Assembly: GCA_013368445.1 (NCBI GenBank)
Contig: JAACJO010000038.1
Span: forward strand, 151,099 to 215,098
Source of the DNA: Leucocoprinus leucothites
Taxonomy: Eukaryota > Basidiomycota > Agaricomycetes > Agaricales > Agaricaceae
Reading direction: 5' to 3'
DNA: 64,000 bases
The number at the start of each line of letters is the position of its first letter. Within the stretch, counting starts at the first letter, position 1. Of this stretch, positions 32,263-42,545 are shown piece by piece. The position numbers and the translations under genes were made by a program. The notes beneath the pieces are model-generated. The model saw only the letters and a list, made by a program, of their open reading frames with translations. It did no database searches and had not been told where the DNA came from.

Positions 32263-32400
32263 GTCCCCTGCTTCTACAACTCCTACTCCTGTGCTGCCTC
32301 ATGGTGAGCCCCCTAAGCCAGCACCTACTCGTCTTCACCTTCCCCAGCTCCAATACGGATCGCAACGAGCCTGGACGCGTATTTACACCCATTGCATATC
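32263..32400 (+). pseudogene. NLR-F: two short NLR pieces
   Basis: Bases 32263-32345 match the Pro-rich first exon (PASTTPTPVLPHGEPPKPAP). They continue without the intron or Walker region into a piece equivalent to FFSRSNSDRDDPQRVFTPIAYQI. The break-points resemble those of NLR-E, and R1 follows directly. Confidence 0.7.
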
Positions 32401-32830
32401 AAATTATGTACATCTTTATCTCCTACAATATTATCATTTGCAGCTCAACCTACAATTCTCTTGTGGATTACAGGGCGAATTAGAATAATGTACTATATCA
32501 GGAAGGCCAACCAGAGAAAGTTGTGACAGGGACCTGCCGAACGATAGGCTGAGCACTTATGGCCAGAACAAACAGAAAGCCTTGAATGCGCTCTTTGCAG
32601 TACTCCTCAGTGGGAATGTGGCCGCGTACCCTTAATTAATAGCCATACGCCTTTATGAGCTTTGTGTGCGGACGAAAGAAACCATAAGGGACTTACGGCC
32701 ACGGCTTGAACGAGGTATTTTAGTATTCGATGCTTCGGATATGGGATCACGGTATAACTAGCCGAATCGTGGTTGCACCAGAAGAATGCTTTTTTATCTC
32801 CTCGTCCTAGAACGTACGAGGACGCTGGAC
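32392..32830 (+). repeat. R1 copy 2
   Basis: Second copy of the segment at 9594-9990, with LQFSCGLQGELE and LPNDRLSTYGQNKQKALNAL preserved but an in-frame stop between them. It shows that NLR-E plus R1 and NLR-F plus R1 derive from one fused ancestor. Confidence 0.55.
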
Positions 32831-32899
32831 AAGCAGGGCGGCGAGTGCTGTACGCTCGATCGATACCGTATGAGATTGAACTGCGATCACGTATGGGGT

Positions 32900-34697
32900 G
32901 GACGATTTTGTTTCGTAGACTGTCGGGCAGCTAGGAGATCTCTTGTTAGGCGTGGTGTACGAGTATCCAAGATATTTTTGACTGAGTCACCTTTTTTACT
33001 ATTATGTCCACCGCACGAAGGGGTAATCCACCAAAGTCAATAGTCAATTCCCCGAACATGCAGAGTTTGTGGAAATTGAAATCTCGTAGCACAGAAGCAA
33101 ATCGGTTGTCCAAAGGCAAGAGATAGAGGATTTTGCAGAAACCATTAACGATATCTTGGTATGCTCTCGGCTGCGCTGAGTCAACCGCAGTGCTTGTTTC
33201 ATCTACCAGATAGGTTAGTTATAGCCGCTTTACCCCGTTGAAGATTAATTTTACTCACTCCCCATCAAGCCCGTAGAGTGTGTTTCATTCAGCCGCCGTA
33301 GAAGTTCTTCCCGAAATGTAAGCGCGGGAGAAGCTAACACGCAAAAGTCCCCGAGAATGCTGTGTCGGATACGAAATCCAGCAGGGAGGAATGAAAGAAT
33401 GTTATGGAGCAATCGTCAGCAACCTGTATGACTGGACTCAGAGCTGCGCAAGCACTTTGGAATTGGGACTCCGAGAGGGAAAGGAAGGATAAGAGACGCT
33501 GGCCGCTGAGGGTGATCATTCGGAGGCAGCCAGCCAATAAAATTCGTTGGGCAGATGGAAGAAGGTCTAGAGGAATACGTTCCACGACGAGTGTGTAGAG
33601 CTGATAAAGGCCCCTGAGATGGTGCCCCCGGATCGACTGAGATAAATATCTCGGTAGTCGGAGGATTGTTCGTAGATTCTCGTCGGGTGCGTGCATGGTC
33701 GATTTGTCGATGAACTGAATAGCCGCGCTCGCATAGATCGGCAATCCCGCGGAAAGGTCAAGGAGGGCGCGGACGTCCTGCTCCGATGGCCATGATTGTG
33801 GCAGGCCATGTTTGTGTCCGATTTTCCTGAGCTCGTCCACCAAGAAAGAGCCAATTTCGTGGTCGAATTGCCGGGAGATGCTGAGTTCCAGCTGAAAAGT
33901 ATAGGATAATATGTTTGGGATGTCGAATGTGTTGAGCAGCTGAGGCTCTGGTCGACCGAGGAATAGCCAACGGAACGGAGTACTTCGTTCACGTACTGAT
34001 TGAGCGATAATCTTGACAATGTTTTCCTGTGCCCGTTCATCGGCACATTCCTCGAGACCGTCTATGATAACGATAGGTTCATCTAGAAACCATCCCTTAT
34101 CCTTCACATCTCTCAGGGGCCTGACGAAAAGCTCATAAAATTGCTGAGATAGTGATTTCTCGTAGATGAGAGGGTTTTGGCGAACGATCTCATCCACGGA
34201 GGTGGCGTAGAGCTTGATGCGAAGGGAAAGCTGATAAGAGATGGATGGAAAGAAATGGCTGGGATTATTCGTGTGACCGATTTGAGAAAATCGGAAGAAA
34301 GCGCCCAGTTTGGGACCAAGGCTATCGGCGAAGGAGTGCGCCAGGGCTGACTTTCCTATACCAGCTGGCCCACACACCCAGGAAATACGCTTGGCGTTAA
34401 TTGTGTTCTTTGCGCCCCACTGCCTAAGTCGTTCCAAATAGTGGCATGGTGAATAGGTGTATCGAAGGATTGAGTTATGGGTCTCTTCTGCGACGGGGAA
34501 GTCTAGTAGAAATCCTCGTCGTAGGTCTACTGCACAAGTGTCAGACACCATTGAAATTGATAAATAACCATATTGAACTTACCGGACGGTTTACCGCTGC
34601 TGGCTTCTGAGCCCTCCAAGTCAACAGATGTGTCCGCGGTGTAAGATCCTTCAGTCACTTCAGATGAGTGAGCTGTCTCAACTTCTTCCAAAGACAT
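32900..34697 (-). pseudogene. NLR-G: divergent NACHT gene on the minus strand, 3' frame break
   Basis: Exon 1 (34697-34583) encodes MSLEEVETAHSSEVTEGS and a Ser/Asp/Glu-rich N-terminus unlike the Pro-rich exon of the other copies. After a 53-nt intron, exon 2 (from 34529) carries a lead-in (SPCHYLERLRQWGAKNT), Walker A GPAGIGKSA, Walker B VIIDGLEEC, WLFLGRPEPQ and a helical region. The frame ends in TAG at 33334 after SDTAFSGTFAC, but a frame shifted by one base continues with DFCVLASPALTFREELLRRL, the counterpart of the same region in NLR-A, and later with YQDIVNGFCKILYLLPLDN. A single-base deletion near 33350 is therefore likely. It could be an inactivated gene, a truncated functional one, or an assembly error. 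Confidence 0.65.
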
Positions 34698-35126
34698 AGG
34701 ACGGCAAGTTTGCTGCTATCGGTGCTGGAATGTATGTCAATTATAGAGGCAGGGACGGCACTGCCCTTTTTCTAGTGTTTCCCAATAGGCTTTAACAAGC
34801 TCCATTCTTGTCGGCTCGCGAAATGGTATACCCGTCCTGAAGTATATTTGGTGTGCGCTGCGCCGCGAGTCATCGAGCTGCAAATGCCTTGTCAGGCTTC
34901 ATCCCATCCCAAACGGCCCGGTCTTCTTCCACTTGTCACCGGGCGCATCTGCCACCGGAGGAATATAATCAGCAGATGGCTAATAACATATACTTTCTAG
35001 GTGAGGTGAAACCAAACGATGACCCATGCTGGCAGATGGCGCTTGTTTTTAGTCCATCACAGTCACGGGGACCAGTACTTGTGGATTGGGAGCCTCTGCC
35101 TACTGGACCGAGTTCACTGTTTCGGC
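34698..35126. other. NLR-G upstream region
   Basis: No gene is recognised. The interval presumably contains the NLR-G promoter; it is unlike the upstream DNA of the other NLR copies. Confidence 0.35.
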
Positions 35127-35505
35127 TACCATACTCGCGATAAGGCTGTGCAACTTCAGAAAAAAAGTTCTTGATAAAGTGGATATAGTCTGTAGAATGA
35201 TGCTGTGCGTTGTCTCCTGACCCTTCACATCTTTCTCTGATGATGAGCAGAATAAAAAGCATCCTTCACACATGCTCTTTGGCAAATCTGAGGTCAGGAA
35301 ATGGTGTTTTTGAGTTCTGCGCTTTCCACTGTAACAATCGTCTGGGCTCTTTAGTCAGTGAGTTCATGTCACACATTCCGGTCCGTTGACAAATTAGTAT
35401 GGCTGCCTAGGCCCAAGGAGCTAGTACTGTTACACCGCACAATGTAGCCCCTCCGATCCGAAAGAGATGATACCAGTGGTTCACGCACCTCGCTATCATA
35501 CTGTT
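35127..35505. repeat. R2 copy 2
   Basis: Second copy of the repeated segment at 10005-10385, same orientation and about 80% alike by eye. Confidence 0.6.
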
Positions 35506-36269
35506 TCCAATTTTTCGCCCGGGCATTGGCATTAATGGAGGATGGAAATTCATGACGGGCTGGTTGACTGTGTGTGTGTGTGTGGTGGGGAGGAGATAAA
35601 GGGATCGACCTGACCACATGCTATCAGGCGATCAACCAAATTGTGGTGTACGTGCCGAGTCCGATGGGAAGTCACCTAGGAACCAGTTCCTCGAAATACA
35701 TAAAGATTGTTAATCAAGTTATAAAAAGCCCTTCGGAGTACTTGAAGGTTTCAGCGACAAGACCGTGACCTCCTGTAAGTCGCCTGACCTACGATAATAA
35801 TACCCCAGATATTCCACCACACCTGGTAGAGTACACGGGACATCCTGACTGAAATACTTTCCTGTGCGATCCCTCATCGAATTTGCTTTATGACAGGAAA
35901 TAACTCTCGCGAGGGACAGAGTGAAAATGAAGATTTAGGTTTGGAAGCAGGTTATCCGCTGCATCGCCTTCCGGGTCAGCCACTGACCGCCACGAGTAAA
36001 TATAGGGCATAAACATATCGAGCTTAAATTTCCAACCGCTTTTTGATCAAAGGATCCGAGGCGTATGAAGATAACAGAGTCAAGCGCTCGCCGCATTGCC
36101 TCCTCCAGTCACCGAAGCAGCTCGGATGATCGTTAAAGAACACTCGGCCGGGTGTCAACGTGTCAGGCTTAAATCCAACACCTCCATACACCGACCCGAG
36201 GTACCAAAATGATACGAAATAGTTCTAAAACTGAAGCAATCGCTTCATCGCCTCTTTTTGTTTATTCAA
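35506..36269. other. Gene-free stretch
   Basis: A (TG)n tract at 35570-35583 is the only notable structure. No gene is supported. Confidence 0.4.
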
Positions 36270-37880
36270 AAACCAACAAAAATTATTCATTCTCATATCT
36301 ACCTCAAAACGTCCGTAACACCGTCACATCGTCCTGTCCATTAACACCCAAACCATCCGCAGAATCGGAAAGAAACGACGCAACGACATAAGCACCATTC
36401 ACGGCTCCTCCTTTAACAGTCAACCATCGACCGAATTGATGCTCTTGTCCAGTTTCCAGCTATTATAAACGTAATCGGAGAAGACGAAAGAACGTGCATC
36501 GATGAGGATGAGGTGAGGAAATGGAGTAGAGTGTGTGGAAGCCATGAGGACCCAGATCCGGGTATTGTTACTGTAACGGAAGCGGGGGTAATGAGGCGGC
36601 GGCGGCAATGGTGGAGTTTGATGCGGGAGTGGGTGGGGGATAGAGGTCAGGAACAATTTTGGAGGTGGGATAAGTTGGACAGAGTCGATAACACCGGGTA
36701 TGGGTATGTTTCCAGTGATTTGAGCTCGGATCGAGTTTCTATAGTCTGATTTGACCATTCCATGAACCTATAAACAGCGCGTCAAGAGGGGAAATCTTGC
36801 AAGGAGATATGAATTTGTGCGCACGTACCAGAAGTGAAGAGATCGGAGTAGGGTAGGGCGGCTAGAGCTATTATCCAGCGTGGTATTGGATTAGACCTTT
36901 GGTTGAGGATTGAGCGGAATAAAGGCCGTGTGCGAGGGGTTGAGCGGGGAGGGGATTTTTCTTTGTGGTTGGGCAGAGGGATATTGAGCTACGTGATATG
37001 CGTGTGTGAGAGGCGAGTGGTCAGTGAAATGAGACGGGGGAGGCGTACCCGCTATCACCACCAGTAGCAAAAGCCTGAGTCAATTCATCAACCATCGCTA
37101 TACACTGTAAACTCCCCCCACATACCTCTCTCCTTTTCCTTCCCGGCATCAGCATCAGCATCAGCATCAGCATCTCTCAACCCACCCTGCAAAATATCTC
37201 AAACCCCAGCTCCTCCCACCACCACGAGAAACCAACTGACTCTCTTTCGCGATTTTCCACTACCAAGCGGTTTCATATCTCCCACCCACGCCAACGCAGT
37301 TTCACTGCCGAAAGAGGAGGTGGATAGAATGGCGTCTTGGTGACCAAAAGGGGTTTCGGTGTAACCGAGAATGGAGGGTGCAGGAGGTGTGACGGAATGA
37401 GAGGGCCTGTGAGAAGGGAGAGGATAAGTTGAGGATGAGAGGTGGGAGGGGAGGGGACGTATGGAGATGGCGTCTTTGTGATTCATGGGCCCTTGGAATA
37501 CTTTGAGGAGGGAGAGGGTTTCGGCGTCTTAGATAATGAGACGACGATCGCGACCGCCTGAAGCGAGGTATTTCACATCTGAACGTTTGAACTTAGAGCG
37601 TGTGTGAGAATTTTCTCTGTGTGGCGTTGGACGTCTACAGAGTCTTGTGCGTTTGCTTTAGCCTTGCCTTTATTCTCAGTTAAGGAGGACGTAGAATCCG
37701 AAGGGCGAGATTTTTAGACAGTTGTCGGATTCCATTTGATGATAGATCGCTCTCCACTGGATGAATAGAGGTATTCTGCGGAGGAGGATGTGACGCCGGA
37801 AGTTGCTGAGAAGCTGTCCGCGTGCTCGGAGTGTAGGTGGTTATTATGGCTGTTGGACTTTGGGGTTGAGGGAGGAAGAG
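36270..37880 (-). pseudogene. RRP9: RRP9-like WD40 pseudogene, copy 1 (5'-truncated)
   Basis: Rrp9 (U3-55K) is the WD40 protein that binds the box B/C motif of U3 snoRNA in the small-subunit processome. On the minus strand the pieces run from a serine-rich segment at about 37870 through the WD repeat region (KYLASGGRDRRLII, then TAA where Trp is expected) and the SILGYTETPFGHQDAILS segment, to the C-terminal RWLTVKEGAVNGAYVVAS-like end near 36390 and a 3' extension. The N-terminal exon is missing. A one-base deletion (GAAAC instead of GAAAAC near 37300) is shared with copy 2. Introns are retained. Confidence 0.75.
37146..37174. repeat. Hexanucleotide repeat (GCATCA)n
   Basis: About five perfect units lie inside a region of the RRP9 copy 1 pseudogene. 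The corresponding place in copy 2 has only one unit, so this is a local expansion. Confidence 0.8.
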
Positions 37881-38278
37881 GAGGTTAGGTCACGTGTTAT
37901 CAGACTTGGCATGACGCTCAAGCGCTGAATCTCAACCGTTCCACATTCCGTGTTTGCTGTGCGTCGACAGACTCGTCTACAGTGTATGTTCTGTCATCAC
38001 CGAGCGTCCCACCTCAACTCTACGTTCTGCGTCGAAGCAAATCACTGGATATAAATGGTTGGCAGAAGCTAACTTCTGCGCTTGGTATAGCCCGATGCCA
38101 GTTTCCAGTGCCATCGATAATGGGCGTCTGTGGGTCAGGCGATGCACCACGTTTTTGATGCATCGTGAACAGACTTACGAGCGTCAGGATAAAAACGCTT
38201 TGCTTTTGTTCCCTGCTCTTGTTCTCCACCTTCTGACCCCCTACTGCAAATATTGTCCCGTGTTCTCACCTCTGCACA
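37881..38278 (+). promoter_or_regulatory. NLR-D upstream region
   Basis: It is homologous to the NLR-A and NLR-C upstream DNA: an E-box-like ggtcacgtgttatca near 37890, tracts around ttccacattccgtgttt, ttggtatagcccgat and gataatgggcgtctg. The palindromic box is degraded here (caccacgtttttgatgcat near 38145). It adjoins the truncated end of RRP9 copy 1. Confidence 0.45.
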
Positions 38279-40721
38279 ATGCCCCGGCGCGTTCGCAGCT
38301 TTTTCGTCAAGCTCACTCACGTCTTTGAAGACTTCTTTGGTCCATCTCGTCGGGCTGCAGATCCAGATGACACTGCTCCTCAACCTCGTACATCTGCGCC
38401 TCAACGGCCTCCTGCACCTCAGCGGCCTCCTGCGCCTCAACAGCCTCCTGCGCCTCAACAGCCTCCTGCACCTCAGCGACATCCTGCGCTTCCTACTTCT
38501 ACGGCTCCTACTCCTGCGCCGCTTCATGTGGAGCCCCCTAATCCAGCGCCTACTTCCTTGCCTTCCCCTTGCCTAGCTCCTGATCCTCCTGATTCGTACC
38601 TAACCGTCTTGTCACCTACTCCTTCCTCGCAGCGGCAACATTTCCACGCACCTGAAATGTTCTGCAACGCACAAGGCTTCATTATGAATAATCCCCAATT
38701 CAACGAACTCCCCTCTGGTTCTGGTGAGCTTCACAGTCCCCTTGAATTCGCCCGCTGATCTCATGTAACAAATAGGCTTTGAACGGCTCCTCAAGTACTC
38801 AATGCCGGGCGCGTTTCACGACTCCGGCGTTCGCTACCCACCTCCCAAATGCCACCTTGGTACCCGAAACGACTACATCGGCCTCATCACCAACTGGGCG
38901 CTGGGAAAGTCGGATCGCAAGGAACCCATCCTCTGGATGCATGGTCCCTTTGGCGTTGGTAAATCGGCTGTCGCGCAGAGTTGCGCCGAGGCCTTGGAGC
39001 GCATGAATAAACTCGCTGCTACCCTCTTCTTCTCCCGTTCCAATTCAGATCGCGACGACCCTCAACGTGTGTTTACATCTATTGCGTATCAAATTGCTAC
39101 CATATGCCCCTCATTCGGGGAAATTGTCAGCAGGCGCATGACTGAACACCCCGCTCTCGCGACAAAGTCACTGTCAGTGCAGTTCGAGGTCCTCCTCGTT
39201 CAACCCCTTGGCCAGGTGGACATTGTAAGGAGCGGTCTTAAAGGGCGTGTTGTGATCATCGATGGACTGGATGAGTGTCGTGGAACACAAGGGCAGTGCG
39301 AGATTATTAAGATCATTGCAGCTTCCGCTCATAAACGTACAACACCCTTCCGCTGGTTCATCACCAGCCGCCCTGAAGACCCTATCATCCGCACCATGAA
39401 GTCCCCTGCTGTATATCCTGCTCGTTCTCGTATCAAACTTCCTGTATCCCGTAAGATTGACCATGAGATCCTAGTCTACCTGACCGACGAGCTCAAGATG
39501 ATCCGCGAGGATCACGGTCTTCCCGAGTCGTGGCCATCGGAGGAGGCCCTTGCCCTGCTTGTTGAACGTGGTGCTGGGCTGTGGATCTATGTGTCGACCA
39601 TGGTTCGTTTCATCAAGGACGAAAACTCTTTTGGCCCCGAAGACCAGTTGCTCATTGTGCTGGAGTTTGCGAGGAAAGTCTCTGGCAAGGTTGGGCCGGA
39701 CAACCCGTTGGTGGAGATGGACTTTTTCTATACCCTTATTATGCAACGAGTCCCGCCAAAGGTCAGGACAACAGTCCGGAAAATCCTCCTGGCTTATACT
39801 ACATTCAATCTCTCTCCATCTTCTATCGCCACTGCCCTCTGCCTTTCCGTGGAGCAGCTCCGTCGTGCCTGTGCTTCTATCCAGTCAGTCATGGAGCTCC
39901 AAGGTTCTGACTTCAAATCCATGAGCATGAACTTCTACCACACATCGTTTCTTGATTTCATGAAAGATCCTCAGCGGTCCGGGGAGCTATGTATTCATGG
40001 TGACTTCTTGATTGAGTATCGACGGGAACTCTTAGAGCGGCTGCATACAATTTGTTCTTGCAGTGAAGGTACTGTGTTTCCCGAACCTGTCTAATGTTTC
40101 TTATTCTGAAAGGGTGTGCAGATTCCAAGCACATTGTACTTCCTCCGGGTACCATTCTCCCAGATGGTGTATCAGGTACCCAGCACTATAATCACATTTT
40201 TGTTTGGTTTTGGGCGCTTTGTCGAGAGCATGAGCATCCATTCGATTCCCAGACCGCTCGGTCTCTTGCGGGACTTCCATTCCGGAAAATACTCAGGTTG
40301 CTGGGTAACAGCGGGGGCCCAATCCTTCATGGTTCGCCAAGAGACAATGTAAGTTTTCAATACCATTTGTTTCATTGGATTATCATATCTTATGTGACTA
40401 ATGTTTACAGCTTCCAGCTGAACTTCGTGACAAGATCTTTCGAAAGGGCAAGTGTCCGATTCCAGGGTGCACAAACACCGAGGATGTCCGGATTTTGGGG
40501 CATGGAGAGAATGAAATAGTCGCTGAGCCATTTGTACCTCTCCGTGATGGCTTTAGGTTGCGCAACAATCAATATGTCAGTACTCCCTTGCCTTGTTATA
40601 TTATCTGTGTATTCTAACTGCTTCACTTCAGTCACATGATGCCAAGTGTGCCTGTGGAGCTCAGATACGAATGATTATGATAAGGGGTAGAAACCAAAAC
40701 CGAGGATATAGACGACGATGA
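38279..40721 (+). CDS. NLR-D: NACHT-domain protein, 739 aa
   Basis: Five exons join in phase: 38279-38723, 38776-40068, 40122-40348, 40411-40575 and 40632-40721. Exon 1 has a tandem PAPQ(R/Q)P repeat and ends with MFCNAQGFIMNNPQF. The NACHT domain has intact Walker A GPFGVGKSA and Walker B VVIIDGLDEC, then WFITSRPED, a conserved LPESWPSEEALALLVERG region and the helical tail DFMKDPQRSGELC. The C-terminal exons carry CPIPGC and CACG and a basic end (RGYRRR). Compared with A and B the termini vary while the NTPase is almost unchanged. It lies between two broken RRP9 copies, both on the other strand. Confidence 0.85.
38396..38490 (+). repeat. 18-bp coding minisatellite in NLR-D exon 1
   Basis: About five tandem copies of an 18-nt unit (cctgcgcctcaacagcct type) encode PAPQRP/PAPQQP. 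NLR-A and NLR-B have two or three units, NLR-C fewer, so repeat number varies between paralogues without breaking the frame. Confidence 0.85.
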
Positions 40722-40844
40722 CTAGTTTAACAGGCTAGTATTCTTGCCCCTACCTGAGTTACATCAATTATAATCACTCTGTTCATTAAATACATCATGC
40801 TGATATTGTATCGTATCTGAGACCACTCGCATTTGTTCACTTAC

Positions 40845-42415
40845 CCCAGATAGAGGTGAAGAACAATTTTGGGGGTGGTATGGGTTGGAGAGAGTTCATA
40901 ACACCGGGTATGGGTACATTCCCCAGGAGAGGAAATGATTTGAGTTCGGACTGAGTTTCCATAGTCTAATTTGACCATTCCATGAACCCATAAACAAGCG
41001 CGTCAACAGGGAAAATCTTGCAAGGAGATATGGATTTGTGTGTACGTACCGGAAGTGAAGAGATCGGAGTAAGGTAGGGCGGCTAGAGCTATTAACCAGC
41101 GTGGTGTTTGGATCAGACCTTCGGTTGGGGAATGGGTGGAATGAAGGCCGCGTGCGAGGGGTTGAGCGAAGGCGAGGTTTTTCTATGTGGCTGACCAGAG
41201 GGATATTAAGCTACCTGAGATGTGTGTGTGTGAGGTGAGTAGTTAGTGAAATGAGAGAGGAGGCGTACCTGCTATCGCCACTAGTAGCAAAAGCCTGAGT
41301 CAATTCATCAATCATCGCTTTCCACATTAAACTCCCTCCACATACCTCTCTCCTTTCTTCCCATTCCGCTCCTTGACCTTCCCGGCATTGACATCATCCG
41401 CTCTCAACTCACCCTCCAAAATCTCTATTTCTCCCACCACCACGAGAAACCAATTGACTCTCTTCCACGATTTTCCACTATTAAGCGGTTTTATCTATCC
41501 CACCTATGCTAAAGCAGTTTCACCGCTGAGAGAGGAGATGGAGAGAATGGCGTCTTGGTGACCGAGGAGGGTTTCAGCGTAGTCGAGGATGGAAGGTGAG
41601 GTCGTAAAGTTTGACGGTGCGATCGAAGGAGGCGGTGAAGAGGGTGTGTGGAAGGCGTGACGGAATGAAAGGGCCTGTAAGAGGGTGGGGAGTGAGAGGC
41701 GGAGGAAACGTAAGGAGGTGGTGTCTTTGTGGTTCATAGACTGTTGGAATATTTTGAGAGTGTGTGTTTCAGCGTCCAGATGATTAGACGACGATCGCGA
41801 CAGCCAGAAGTAAGATGTTTTCCATCTGAACTGAGAGCAAGTGTGAGGATTTTGTCTGCGTGTCCTTAGACATCTGTGGAGTCCTGGGCTTTTGCTTTAC
41901 CTTTGCCCTTATTCTTAGTCGAGGATGTAGAATTCGGAGGGCGAATATTATAGACAGTTGCTTTGCCAATCGTCAACCCCCGCATGATGATGGATCCTCC
42001 ATTGTTCAATACGTAGAGGAATTTTGTGGAAGAGGACGCGACAGCGGATGTTGCTGAGAACCTGTGTATGCATGTAGGTTGTTGTTGTTGTCGGAGATTG
42101 GAGAAGGGAGGAAGAATAGGAGTCGGCGATGAACAAGTGGACTTTGCCAGAGTAAACAAGAAACCGTGAAGGAATTATCTCCTTGTCGATTTCAGCAGCC
42201 TCGAATTGCCGACAGAGTGAAGTAAGTTGATTAATGGTGGTGTATACAGCACACCGAGAGATTCTTTGACAGAGTCAAGATAGAGTTGAGCGAGGTGAAA
42301 ATGCGTTTCGGTAGGTGTTTCGTCAATGTCTGCGTCGCCATTTGCGTTTAGATTGGGATTCCTCGGTACGGAGATCCATGTTTTGTATACCGCCTCTATC
42401 ATTGTCGTTGTTGAC
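40845..42415 (-). pseudogene. RRP9: RRP9-like WD40 pseudogene, copy 2 (3'-truncated)
   Basis: On the minus strand it starts with the acidic N-terminal part (NANGDADIDETPTE, then LAQLYLDSVKESL followed by a splice donor), then KVHLFIADSYSSSL, the KGKGKAKAQDSTDV linker, a WD repeat relic (CRDRRLII W) and TLLGHQDAILSISSLSGE. Stops and shifts occur, including the GAAAC deletion near 41518 shared with copy 1. It ends around the VNSLQL/PPK segment next to the NLR-D 3' flank. Intron positions are retained. Confidence 0.75.
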
Positions 42416-42473
42416 GTCGATGCTGTGCGTTATCTCCTGACCCTTTAGAAAAATTACTGTTTCAAAAGAGAAT

Positions 42474-42545
42474 CTCTCTGTCGGGGAGTCGAACCCCGCT
42501 TTCGCGCGTGACAGGCGCGTGTACTAACCGATATACTAACAGAGA
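42474..42545 (-). tRNA. tRNA-Asp (GTC)
   Basis: The minus strand folds as a 72-nt tRNA: acceptor TCTCTGT pairing with ACAGAGA plus discriminator G, D-arm with TAGTATATCGG (A box), anticodon stem CGCGC/GCGCG around loop CTGTCAC (anticodon GTC), and T-arm CGGGG TTCGACT CCCCG containing the B box GGTTCGACTCC. No intron and no encoded CCA, as expected for eukaryotes. TTTT tracts follow downstream as the RNA polymerase III terminator. It marks the border between the duplicated array and the single-copy region. Confidence 0.95.

Noticed and set aside
37146..37174. Short tandem hexamers as a possible CRISPR-like or regulatory array
   Set aside because: Units are 6 bp without spacers: an ordinary microsatellite in a eukaryotic genome.
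3753..40721. Horizontal or bacterial origin of the NACHT genes
   Set aside because: The genes have several short spliceosomal introns at conserved places and typical Agaricomycete NACHT motifs. Nothing suggests recent transfer.
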